Shown one piece after another: positions 26,209-33,298 of a DNA stretch of 64,000 nucleotides; within the stretch, counting starts at the first letter, position 1, and each line of letters opens with the position of its first letter. This DNA comes from Porphyrobacter sp. ULC335. GTDB lineage: Bacteria; Pseudomonadota; Alphaproteobacteria; Sphingomonadales; Sphingomonadaceae. The stretch covers positions 1,054,001-1,118,000 of the forward strand of contig NZ_CP078091.1 of NCBI RefSeq assembly GCF_025917005.1. The letters run 5' to 3'. The notes under the pieces were generated by a model. It was not told where the DNA came from, did not search any database, and worked only from the letters and a program-made list of their open reading frames with translations. Made by a program: the position numbers and the translations under genes.

Positions 26209-26229
26209 AACGCCCACCGCGCCGCTGGA

Positions 26230-26718
26230 TCAGGAGGCGCGGTCGCTGCCCCCGGTCTCCGCCAGCCGCTCGTCATAGGCGAGGCTGGCATAGACATCCG
26301 CTTCTGCCCCCGCCGTGATGATCGTGCGCACCCGCGTGCCGCTCGCCCGCGCTTCGTCCGCCAGCGCCTGCGCGCGGCGCCAGGCGGCGGGTTCACCGCC
26401 TTTGGTATAGGTGACGAAGACTGTCAGCGTCGCGCGCGGATCGGGGGCCTGCTGGGCCAGCCATGCGCCAAGGCTCGGGCCGCCAGCAACAGGCCGGAAC
26501 AGCGCCAGCGCAGGCGCGACCTCGGGCATCAGGGCACCTTGTGCCTCCTTCTCGCGCGCGTCGGTATCGGCAAGCCGTTCACCGGACTCGGCCTCGGCAG
26601 CGGGGAGTGCGGAAAGGGTCAGCAGGAACAGGATCAGCGCAAGGTCGGCCAGGATCAGTTGCCAGCCATGGCCAGCGCGCGCTTGCCCGCCGGGTGGGTT
26701 CGAGGCGGCGTGCGTCAT
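26230..26718 (-). CDS. short MotB/ExbD-like stator subunit lacking an OmpA domain
   Basis: A 162-residue protein starting at the ATG of MTHAASNPPGG. Its single membrane helix is ADLALILFLLTLSAL, preceded by an Asp (D25) where MotB and ExbD carry the proton-binding Asp. The periplasmic ~115 residues do not show the OmpA/MotB peptidoglycan-binding motifs seen in the MotB at 36452. The start overlaps the MotA/ExbB-like gene by 4 bp. This pair is therefore a proton-channel-type complex distinct from the canonical MotAB encoded 9 kb away. Its role is unknown; an accessory stator or energised export partner is possible. Confidence 0.7.
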   Translation of the reverse strand: MTHAASNPPGGQARAGHGWQLILADLALILFLLTLSALPAAEAESGERLADTDAREKEAQGALMPEVAPALALFRPVAGGPSLGAWLAQQAPDPRATLTVFVTYTKGGEPAAWRRAQALADEARASGTRVRTIITAGAEADVYASLAYDERLAETGGSDRAS

Positions 26719-27392
26719 GCAACGCCTCGCAAGTGCGCGCGGCGGGCCCGTGCGGCGGCTTCGGTTCCGCCAATCTGCGCGACGAACCATTCGGCCAGCG
26801 CCTCACGGTCGCGCTCTTCGGAGACCCCGCGCCGCTCGATCGCGCTTGCCAGCGGGAAGCAGACGAGGTGCGCGATCAGCGCGCCGTAAAGCGAGGTCAG
26901 CACCGCGGTGGAGACGGCGCCCATGATTGTCGCGGCCGCGTCTGCTCCGCCACCGGCCGGGGCGAGCTGGGTGAGGCCATAGAGCGTGCCGATCAGCCCG
27001 AACACCGGGGCAAGTTCGCCCGCCCAGCCGAACACCTGCGCGGCATTGACCCGCCGCGCTTCGTCAAGCGCGCGTTCGGCGCGGCGCATATGGCCGAGCG
27101 CATCAAGCGCGCCGTGGCGCAGATAGGTTTCGAGCATCAGGCCGAGCGCGCGGTCCGGCGGCAGGGCGGGATCGGCGCGGTGAGCGCCATCGCGCTGGAT
27201 CGCGCCCGCCGCCAGCGCCAGCGCCTTGCGGTTGGCCTCAATATGAAAGCCGCGCCGCGTCAGTCCCGCGGCCGATCGCAGTGCCGACCCGAAATCGCGC
27301 CAGCCGCAGCGCGCGACCGTGGCGAGCACCGTGCCAGCGACAACGATCGCCAGAGCGCCGGGATCGAACAGCGTTGAAATGGCGGGCGGCAT
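26715..27392 (-). CDS. MotA/TolQ/ExbB-family proton channel subunit
   Basis: A 225-residue membrane protein. A first helix is at ~11-28 (ALAIVVAGTVLATVARCG). A cytoplasmic helical loop follows, then two closely spaced helices, FGWAGELAPVFGLIGTLYGL at ~121-140 and TIMGAVSTAVLTSLYGALIA further on. The last two match the pore helices of MotA/TolQ/ExbB, including the Pro-x-x-Gly pattern and the Ser/Thr-rich third helix. It is shorter than the cluster's MotA (287 residues) and diverged from it. It forms a two-gene unit with the short MotB/ExbD-like gene and has its own FliA-type promoter. Confidence 0.82.
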   Translation of the reverse strand: MPPAISTLFDPGALAIVVAGTVLATVARCGWRDFGSALRSAAGLTRRGFHIEANRKALALAAGAIQRDGAHRADPALPPDRALGLMLETYLRHGALDALGHMRRAERALDEARRVNAAQVFGWAGELAPVFGLIGTLYGLTQLAPAGGGADAAATIMGAVSTAVLTSLYGALIAHLVCFPLASAIERRGVSEERDREALAEWFVAQIGGTEAAARARRAHLRGVA

Positions 27393-27422
27393 CGGCGTTC
27401 CCTTTCTGATGGAGACGTTCCC

Positions 27423-27450
27423 AGAACGGCGAAGGGATCATCGGATTAAG
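27423..27450 (-). promoter_or_regulatory. FliA-type promoter for the second stator-like pair
   Basis: On the minus strand, CTTAATC is followed after 13 bases by GCCGTTCT. The -10 is identical to that of flgM and the spacing is identical to all four sites; the -35 differs by one base from CTTAAAC. The start codon is 30 bases downstream behind AAAGGGA. This places the pair among the late flagellar genes. Confidence 0.62.
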
Positions 27451-27545
27451 CCGGTGTCCTGCAGCGGCAGCGGCTTGCCCCGAAGCGGCAAAGGCCTGCC
27501 GCCCTGCGTGAGCGCCGCCGCGCCGCGCGCCGTAACGCGCAGGTT

Positions 27546-27561
27546 TGGCACGCTTCCTGCT
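27546..27561 (+). promoter_or_regulatory. sigma-54-type promoter for the flgB operon
   Basis: TGGCACGCTTCCTGCT matches the -24 element exactly, and the -12 element with one change (CTGCT for TTGCT). GG-N10-GC spacing is exact. Transcription would start near 27573, about 40 bases before the flgB GTG. It heads the long plus-strand run from flgB to motB. Confidence 0.75.
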
Positions 27562-27611
27562 GATTGGGCTGCGACCCGCGGGCTCGCCCGCAGCATCAGG
27601 AGGCCCGTCAC

Positions 27612-27965
27612 GTGAACGAGCGACTTTTCGGTATCCACGGCGCCGCGCTGACCCTGCGTTCGGAACGCATGGGCGTGATCGCGTCGAACATCGCCAATGC
27701 GGCGACCCCCGGCTACAAGGCGCGCGACATCGATTTCAACGCCGCGCTTGATGCCCGGATGGCGCGGGCGAACGGCGCGACCACCGCCAACCCGGAAGCC
27801 GGAATGGTGTGGCGCAACCCGACCATGCCATCGCTGGACGGCAACACGGTCGAGTTGAACCGCGAACAGGTCGCCTTTGCCGAAAACGCCGTGGCGTACT
27901 CGGCAACGCTCAGCTTCGTGCAGGGCAAGGTCAACACCATCACCCGCGCGCTGAAGGGCGAGTAG
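27612..27965 (+). CDS. flgB: flagellar proximal rod protein FlgB
   Basis: A 117-residue protein from a GTG start (MNERLFGIHGAAL) behind AGGAGG at 27598-27603. The rod-family N-terminal signature ERMGVIASNIANAATPGYKARDIDF is followed by a short variable stretch (GNTVELNREQVAFAENAVAY), typical of FlgB. It is the first gene of the rod-hook operon, preceded by a sigma-54-type promoter, and flgC follows after 4 bp. Confidence 0.94.
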   Translation: MNERLFGIHGAALTLRSERMGVIASNIANAATPGYKARDIDFNAALDARMARANGATTANPEAGMVWRNPTMPSLDGNTVELNREQVAFAENAVAYSATLSFVQGKVNTITRALKGE

Positions 27966-27969
27966 GCCG

Positions 27970-28380
27970 ATGCCCGATCGCACCCCCATGACGCTGTTCT
28001 CCATGACCACCCGCGCGATGAGTGCGCAGATGGTGCGGATGAACGCGGCGACATCGAACCTCGCCAATGCTGGCTCCGTCTCCAGTACCGAAGAAGGCGC
28101 CTATCGCCCGATCCGCGCGGTGTTTGCGGTGGAGCTTGACCGTGCCTCGGGCCTTGCCGGGGTGACGAGCGGCGGGCTGGTGCGCGCCGAAACCGCGCCC
28201 ACCAAGCGCCATGATCCCTCCCACCCGCTCGCCGATGCCGAGGGCTACGTGTTCGAAGCCCCCGTCGATGAGACCGCCGAGATGGTCGAGATCATGGAAT
28301 CCGCCCGCCAGTACCAGAACCTGGTGCAGGCGCTCCAGACCGCCAAGCAACTGATGCTCGAAACCCTGAGGAGCCAGTGA
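27970..28380 (+). CDS. flgC: flagellar proximal rod protein FlgC
   Basis: A 136-residue rod protein. The N-terminus has the family helix and loop (ATSNLANAGSVSSTEEGAYR). Near the C-terminus are HPLADAEGYVFEAPVDETAE and the heptad segment MVEIMESARQYQNLVQALQTAKQLM, as in FlgC. It overlaps the flgD start by one base. Confidence 0.94.
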   Translation: MPDRTPMTLFSMTTRAMSAQMVRMNAATSNLANAGSVSSTEEGAYRPIRAVFAVELDRASGLAGVTSGGLVRAETAPTKRHDPSHPLADAEGYVFEAPVDETAEMVEIMESARQYQNLVQALQTAKQLMLETLRSQ

Positions 28381-28709
28381 TGACCACCACCACGACCACC
28401 ACCAGTCTTGCCCCCGCCGCGCAGGCGACGCTGGATCGCCTCAACAAGCCCTCGCAGCTCAAGGGCGGCGGTCTCGGCTCGCTCGACGGCGGTGACTTCC
28501 TCAAGCTGCTGACCACGCAGCTGACCTTTCAGGACCCGCTCAAGCCGACCGATAACGAGGCGATGCTGGCGCAGATGGCGCAGTTTTCCGCACTGGCCGC
28601 GACCACCGAAAGCGGCGCGACGCTGGAAGAAATCTCCACCAAGCTCGACCGCCTGATCGCGGCGCAAGAGGCTGCCTTGCGGCCTCCCGCCACCACTCCG
28701 AAACCCTGA
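28380..28709 (+). CDS. flgD: hook-capping protein FlgD, short form
   Basis: A 109-residue protein from ATG 28380 behind GAGGAG. It contains the conserved N-terminal module of FlgD (GGDFLKLLTTQLTFQDPLKP, then TDNEAMLAQMAQFSALA) but ends there. The Tudor-like and FN3-like domains that make usual FlgD proteins about 220 residues long are absent. The next gene starts 31 bp later and no further FlgD-like frame is visible, so this is a short form rather than a detectable frameshift. Confidence 0.88.
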   Translation: MTTTTTTTSLAPAAQATLDRLNKPSQLKGGGLGSLDGGDFLKLLTTQLTFQDPLKPTDNEAMLAQMAQFSALAATTESGATLEEISTKLDRLIAAQEAALRPPATTPKP

Positions 28710-28740
28710 CCCCACTCTCAGCCAAGAGGATCACACAGCC

Positions 28741-29556
28741 ATGTCTTTCTTCACCTCCCTGTCCGGCCTCAAGAACGCCGAGACCGATCTGCGCGTCATC
28801 GCCAACAACATCGCCAACGCCGAAACCGTGGGCTTCAAGAAAAGCTCGGTGCAGTTCGCCGATCTGGTCGCCACCGGTTCCGCGACCGATCCGCGCCGCA
28901 GCCCCGGCATCGGCGCGACCATTGCCGGGATCACGCAGGATTTCGTGCTCGGCCCGCTTGAACAGACTGGCCGCAGCCTTGACATTGCGATTGACGGCGA
29001 CGGCTTCTTCGCGCTGTCCAACCCCTTCTCGACCGACGTGTCCTATAGCCGCAACGGCAATTTCCGCCTGACCGCGGGCGGCGATGTGGAAGATGCGTGG
29101 GGCAACCGCCTGCAGGCCTTCCCGGTTGATGCGGCGGGCAACCCGACGTCGACCGTCCCCGGCGATGTCGCCGTCCCGGTGACCAACGGGGCCGGTGCGA
29201 CGCTTGCCAATGTCACCATCAATGTGCGCGGGATCGTGACCGCCGCCTATTCGGACGGCACCACCCAGCCGGTCGGTCAGGTGGCGCTGGCGACCTTCCC
29301 CGCGCCGAATGGCCTGCGCACCATCGGCCAGACCAAGTTCCAGGCGACCGGCGATTCCGGCGCGGCGGTGTTCGGCAATCCGGGCATCGGTTCCTATGGC
29401 GAGATGATCAGCGGCGCGCTTGAACGGTCGAACGTCGATCTGGCCGAGGAGATGGTTTCGCTGCTGACCGCACAGCGCAATTTCCAGGCCAATGCCCGCG
29501 CCATCGACACCGCGACGCAGATTTCGACCACCGTCATCAACCTGCGCCAGCAGTAA
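28741..29556 (+). CDS. flgE: flagellar hook protein FlgE, short form
   Basis: A 271-residue hook/rod-family protein placed between flgD and flgF, the normal position of flgE. The N-terminus MSFFTSLSGLKNAETDLRVI and the C-terminal MVSLLTAQRNFQANARAI are the coiled-coil ends of axial proteins; the inner motifs SLDIAIDGDGFFAL and YSRNGNFRLT are typical of FlgE/F/G. It is much shorter than common FlgE proteins (about 400 or more), so the outer D2-type domains are missing or minimal. Confidence 0.85.
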   Translation: MSFFTSLSGLKNAETDLRVIANNIANAETVGFKKSSVQFADLVATGSATDPRRSPGIGATIAGITQDFVLGPLEQTGRSLDIAIDGDGFFALSNPFSTDVSYSRNGNFRLTAGGDVEDAWGNRLQAFPVDAAGNPTSTVPGDVAVPVTNGAGATLANVTINVRGIVTAAYSDGTTQPVGQVALATFPAPNGLRTIGQTKFQATGDSGAAVFGNPGIGSYGEMISGALERSNVDLAEEMVSLLTAQRNFQANARAIDTATQISTTVINLRQQ

Positions 29557-29559
29557 GCC

Positions 29560-30306
29560 ATGGACCGGCTGATCTACACCGCCATGACCGCGATGAACGC
29601 GGCGATGGACCGGCAGCGGGTGGTGGCGAACAACCTCGCCAACGCCAGCACGCCGGGCTTTCGTCAGGAGATCTTCGCGGTCACCCCGGCAACGCTCAAG
29701 GACGGATCGCTGGAGGCCCGCGCCCTGGCGCGCGGCAATGTGCGCGGGGCGGACATGGCCCCGGCGCGCGTCGTGCCGACCGGCAATCCGCTCGACGTTG
29801 CGCTCGAAGGCAAGGCGCTTATCGCCTACCAGTCCCCCGACCGCCAGGGCGAGATCTACTCGCGGCGCGGCGACCTTCGGGTGGCGGCCTCTGGCGTGAT
29901 CGAGAATGGCGAGGGGCTGGCGGTGCTGGGCGAGGGCGGGACACCGATCACGGTGCCGCCCGGCTTCAGCATCAGCCTTGCCGCCGATGGCACGGTGCTC
30001 GCCAGCGATCCGGCCGCGCCCAATGCCGCTGCCGAAGCGATCGACCGCATCAGGCTGGTCAATCCCGAAGGCAGCCCGCTCGCCAAGGGGGTCGACAGCT
30101 TTCTGAAAGTCCCCGGTGGCGGCGTGCTGCCCCCCGATCCGACCGCGCGGCTCACCTCCGGCGCGCTCGAAATGTCCAATGTCGAGACCGCCGATACGCT
30201 GGTGCAGATGATCGAGGCGCAGCGCGCCTTTGAACAGCGCGCCAAGATCATCGCCACTGCAGGCACGCTCGATGAAGCCGGCAGCGGCCTGATGGCGCTG
30301 CGCTGA
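29560..30306 (+). CDS. flgF: flagellar proximal rod protein FlgF
   Basis: A 248-residue rod protein. The N-terminal segment VVANNLANASTPGFRQEIF and the C-terminal ALEMSNVETADTLVQMIEAQ followed by RAFEQRAKII define the FlgE/F/G family. The size and the place between flgE and flgG point to FlgF. It starts 3 bp after flgE. Confidence 0.92.
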   Translation: MDRLIYTAMTAMNAAMDRQRVVANNLANASTPGFRQEIFAVTPATLKDGSLEARALARGNVRGADMAPARVVPTGNPLDVALEGKALIAYQSPDRQGEIYSRRGDLRVAASGVIENGEGLAVLGEGGTPITVPPGFSISLAADGTVLASDPAAPNAAAEAIDRIRLVNPEGSPLAKGVDSFLKVPGGGVLPPDPTARLTSGALEMSNVETADTLVQMIEAQRAFEQRAKIIATAGTLDEAGSGLMALR

Positions 30307-30332
30307 CCCCCCATATTCAGGAGACCTGACCC

Positions 30333-31124
30333 ATGCCCACTTCCGCCCTTCACGTCGCCCGTACGGGCCTTGAGGCACAGGATGCGCGGATGCGCGTCAT
30401 CGCCAACAACCTCGCCAATATCGGCACCACCGGCTTCAAGCGCGACCGCGTGGATTTCGCCTCGCTCGCCTATCAGGAACAGCGCGTCGCCGGGCAGGCC
30501 TCGACCGGGCAGACCGCCTTTGCGGTGGGCCTCAACCTTGGCACGGGCGTGCAGGTGCAGGGCACCAGCCGGATGTCCACGCAGGGCACGCTCAATCCCA
30601 CCGGCAACACCTTCGATCTGGCGCTGGATGGCGACGGGTTCTTTCAGGTTGAACTGCCGCCGGGCGGGCAGATCGGCTTCACCCGCGCGGGCAATTTCGC
30701 GCTGGCGAACGATGGCACGCTGATCACCGCGCAGGGCTATGCGCTCCAGCCGCCGCTGCAGGTGCCCGCGGGTGCGCAGTCGATCACCATTGCGCCCGAT
30801 GGCACGGTGAGCGCGCTGACCCCCGGCAATGCCGAGCCGACGCTGCTCGGCCAGCTGACCGTGGCGAGCTTCGTCAATCCGGCGGGCTTGCGCGCCATCG
30901 GCGACAACTTCCTTGTCGAAACCGCCGCCTCCGGCCCCGCCGAACTCGGCTTTGCGGGCGAGAACGGGCGCGGGCAGATCCGGCAGGGCATGCTTGAAGC
31001 CTCGAACGTCAATGTGGTCGAGGAGCTGGTCGAGATGATCGAGGCCCAGCGCGCCTACGAGATCAATTCCAAGATGGTCAGCGCGGTCGACGAGATGCTG
31101 CGCAACGCCAACCAGACGCTGTGA
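30333..31124 (+). CDS. flgG: flagellar distal rod protein FlgG
   Basis: A 263-residue rod protein, matching the usual FlgG length (260-262). Signatures are VIANNLANIGTTGFKRDRVD, GFFQVELPPGGQIGFTRAGN and the C-terminal LEASNVNVVEELVEMIEAQR, then AYEINSKMVSAVDEML. FlgG forms the distal rod through the L and P rings, whose genes follow. Confidence 0.96.
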   Translation: MPTSALHVARTGLEAQDARMRVIANNLANIGTTGFKRDRVDFASLAYQEQRVAGQASTGQTAFAVGLNLGTGVQVQGTSRMSTQGTLNPTGNTFDLALDGDGFFQVELPPGGQIGFTRAGNFALANDGTLITAQGYALQPPLQVPAGAQSITIAPDGTVSALTPGNAEPTLLGQLTVASFVNPAGLRAIGDNFLVETAASGPAELGFAGENGRGQIRQGMLEASNVNVVEELVEMIEAQRAYEINSKMVSAVDEMLRNANQTL

Positions 31125-31132
31125 GGCCAATC

Positions 31133-31843
31133 ATGCAAAGACGTCTTCTCATCCTTGCCGCGCCGCTGGCGCTGGCGGCCTGCATGGGCTCTGGCGGACA
31201 GGGCCCGCAGGCAGGCTTCACCGCGCCGCCGCCGCCGGGTGCCGCCATGACGGCAGCGCAAATGGGCGATCCCTTCGGCGTCGCCGTTCCCGCGCCGCAG
31301 CCCGCCAGCGCGGGCGCGATCTTCCAGATCGGCAATGGCTATTCCGGCCTTGTCACCGGCACCCGCGCGCGGGCGCTGGGCGATATGGTGACGATTATCC
31401 TGACCGAAGCCACCACCACCACCAAGAGCACGCAGGGCCGCACGCAGCGCGAAGGCAGCTTTGGAATCACCCCGCCCACCTCCGGGCCGCTCGATTTCCT
31501 GAACCCCAACGCCCTTAAAGCTGCGGCCGAAGGGTCGTTCACTGGGGGAGGCAATGCCGCACAGCAAAGCCGCCTCAACGGTGCGGTCGCTGTGACCATT
31601 GCCGCGATCTACCCCAACGGCACCGCCGAAGTGGTCGGAGAAAAGCAGATGATGTTCAGCCAGGGTGACGAATGGGTGCAATTCGCCGGCCGCATCCGGC
31701 TGGTCGATATCGACAGCGACAACCGCCTCGCGTCCTCGCAGGTCGCCAATGCCCGGATCATCTATTCGGGCAAGGGCGCGGTGCAGCAGGCGAGCCGTCC
31801 GGGCTGGCTGAGCCGTTTCTTCAACTTCGTCTCGCCGTTCTGA
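31133..31843 (+). CDS. flgH: flagellar L-ring lipoprotein FlgH
   Basis: A 236-residue lipoprotein from ATG 31133 (MQRRLLILAAPLAL). The lipobox LALAAC places the acylated Cys at 17. The mature part carries ALGDMVTIILTEATTTTKST and YPNGTAEVVGEKQMMFSQGD, then WVQFAGRIRLVDID, all characteristic of FlgH. It forms the outer-membrane bushing of the rod. It lies directly after flgG and 10 bp before flgI. Confidence 0.94.
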   Translation: MQRRLLILAAPLALAACMGSGGQGPQAGFTAPPPPGAAMTAAQMGDPFGVAVPAPQPASAGAIFQIGNGYSGLVTGTRARALGDMVTIILTEATTTTKSTQGRTQREGSFGITPPTSGPLDFLNPNALKAAAEGSFTGGGNAAQQSRLNGAVAVTIAAIYPNGTAEVVGEKQMMFSQGDEWVQFAGRIRLVDIDSDNRLASSQVANARIIYSGKGAVQQASRPGWLSRFFNFVSPF

Positions 31844-31853
31844 GGAGGCCGCC

Positions 31854-32969
31854 ATGAACCGTATGCGTATCCTCGCCCCGATCCTTTATCTGCTGATCGC
31901 GCTGGTCGCCGGGCAGATCCCCGCTTCTGCCTCTGCCGAGCGTATCCGCGATCTCGGACAGTTCGAAGGTCTGCGCGCCAACCAGCTGACCGGTTATGGC
32001 GTGGTCGTCGGCCTGCAAGGCACGGGCGACAACAATCTCGAATACGTGACCGAGGCGATGCGCGGTGTGTCCGGCAGGCTGGGGCTGCAATTGCCGCCCG
32101 GCGTCTCGCCGATCCTGCGCAATGCCGCGGCCGTGATCGTCACCGCCGAACTGCCGCCCTTTGCCAAGCCCGGGCAGCGGATCGACATTACCGTTTCCAC
32201 TCTGGGTCAGGCCCTGAGCCTGCGCGGCGGGGCGCTGATCCTCACCCCGCTGTATGGCGCGGACGGGCAGATCTACGCGATGGCGCAGGGCAATGTCGCG
32301 GTCGGCGGTCTGGGCGTGACCGGGCGCGATGGTTCGCAAGTCAGCGTCAATGTCGCCACAGTCGGCCGCATCGCCGACGGAGCGAGCGTCGAACGCGCGG
32401 TTGCCACCGGCTTCGACCTGTCGCCCACGCTGCGCTTCAACCTCCACAAGGCCGATTTCCTCACCGCGGCGCGGGTGCGTGACGCGATCAACAGCCGCTA
32501 TCCGGGCATCGCCGCCATCGCCGACGGGGTGAGCATCGAGCTTGCCCTGCCGCAGGGCAACGACCTCAGATCAGGGATCATGGCGGAAATCGAGATGCTG
32601 GGCGTCAACCCCGCGCCGGTCGCCGCGCGGGTGATCGTCAACAGCCGCACCGGCACGGTGGTGATCAATGATGCCGTGCGATTGTCCCCCGCCGCAGTCA
32701 GCCACGGCAAGCTGGTGATCCGCATCGACGAGAACCCGGCGATCGTCCAGCCTGCCCCCTTCAGCCGCGGCGAAACCGCACAGGAGGAATCCAGCGACAT
32801 CACGGTGGAGGAACGCTCCGACCGGGTGGCCTACATGCCCGGCGCGGCGTCTCTCTCCGAGATCGTTGATGCGCTGAACCTGCTGGGCGTGGGCGCATCG
32901 GACCTGGTGGTGATCCTCGAAAGCCTCAAGCAGGCCGGCAGCCTGCAAGCCGAAATGGTGGTTCTGTGA
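31854..32969 (+). CDS. flgI: flagellar P-ring protein FlgI
   Basis: A 371-residue periplasmic ring protein with an N-terminal signal peptide (ILYLLIALVAGQIPASASAE). Signatures are GVVVGLQGTGDNN, VTAELPPFAKPGQRIDITVS and the C-terminal LNLLGVGASDLVVILESLKQ. The length is the family norm. FlgA should chaperone it. Its last codons overlap flgJ by 4 bp. Confidence 0.96.
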   Translation: MNRMRILAPILYLLIALVAGQIPASASAERIRDLGQFEGLRANQLTGYGVVVGLQGTGDNNLEYVTEAMRGVSGRLGLQLPPGVSPILRNAAAVIVTAELPPFAKPGQRIDITVSTLGQALSLRGGALILTPLYGADGQIYAMAQGNVAVGGLGVTGRDGSQVSVNVATVGRIADGASVERAVATGFDLSPTLRFNLHKADFLTAARVRDAINSRYPGIAAIADGVSIELALPQGNDLRSGIMAEIEMLGVNPAPVAARVIVNSRTGTVVINDAVRLSPAAVSHGKLVIRIDENPAIVQPAPFSRGETAQEESSDITVEERSDRVAYMPGAASLSEIVDALNLLGVGASDLVVILESLKQAGSLQAEMVVL

Positions 32970-33298
32970 CCGGGCCTGTTGCCCCCTACGGCCCGGTCAC
33001 GCCCGGCAGCGCGGTTCGCCCGGAGGCGGCCAGTTCCTCTGGTCTCTCCCCCGAGCGGGCCGCGCTGCGCAAGGCGGCCGAAGGCTTCGAGGCGATCATG
33101 GTGCGCAAGATGCTCGCCACCGCGCGTGCCGCCAGCTTCGCCGAGGAAACCCCGCTGACTGGCGGTGGCCTCCAGCAGTTCCAGACAATGCGCGATGAAC
33201 ACTTCGCCGATGTCGCCGCGCAGTCGGGTGCCTTCGGGTTTGCACGGAGTATCGAAGCGCAGCTTGCGCAACACCTTCCGGTCCAGAGGGTTAGCTGA
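32966..33298 (+). CDS. flgJ: rod-capping protein FlgJ, single-domain
   Basis: A 110-residue protein with only the rod-binding domain of FlgJ (LRKAAEGFEAIMVRKMLATA and GGLQQFQTMRDEHFADVAA). The muramidase half found in enterobacterial FlgJ is missing. The separate SLT-domain gene at 22552-23580 probably supplies that activity. It overlaps flgI by 4 bp and flgK by one base. Confidence 0.9.
   Translation: MTGPVAPYGPVTPGSAVRPEAASSSGLSPERAALRKAAEGFEAIMVRKMLATARAASFAEETPLTGGGLQQFQTMRDEHFADVAAQSGAFGFARSIEAQLAQHLPVQRVS

Noticed and set aside
27480..27530. Possible sigma-54 site on the minus strand in the flgB upstream region (CGGCAGGCCTTTGCC)
   Set aside because: GG to GC spacing is 9 rather than 10 bases and the -24 is degenerate.
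31834..31841. GCCGTTCT at the end of flgH, identical to the FliA-type -10
   Set aside because: It lies in coding sequence, and the bases 14 upstream are TTTC, not TAAA, so no -35 is present.
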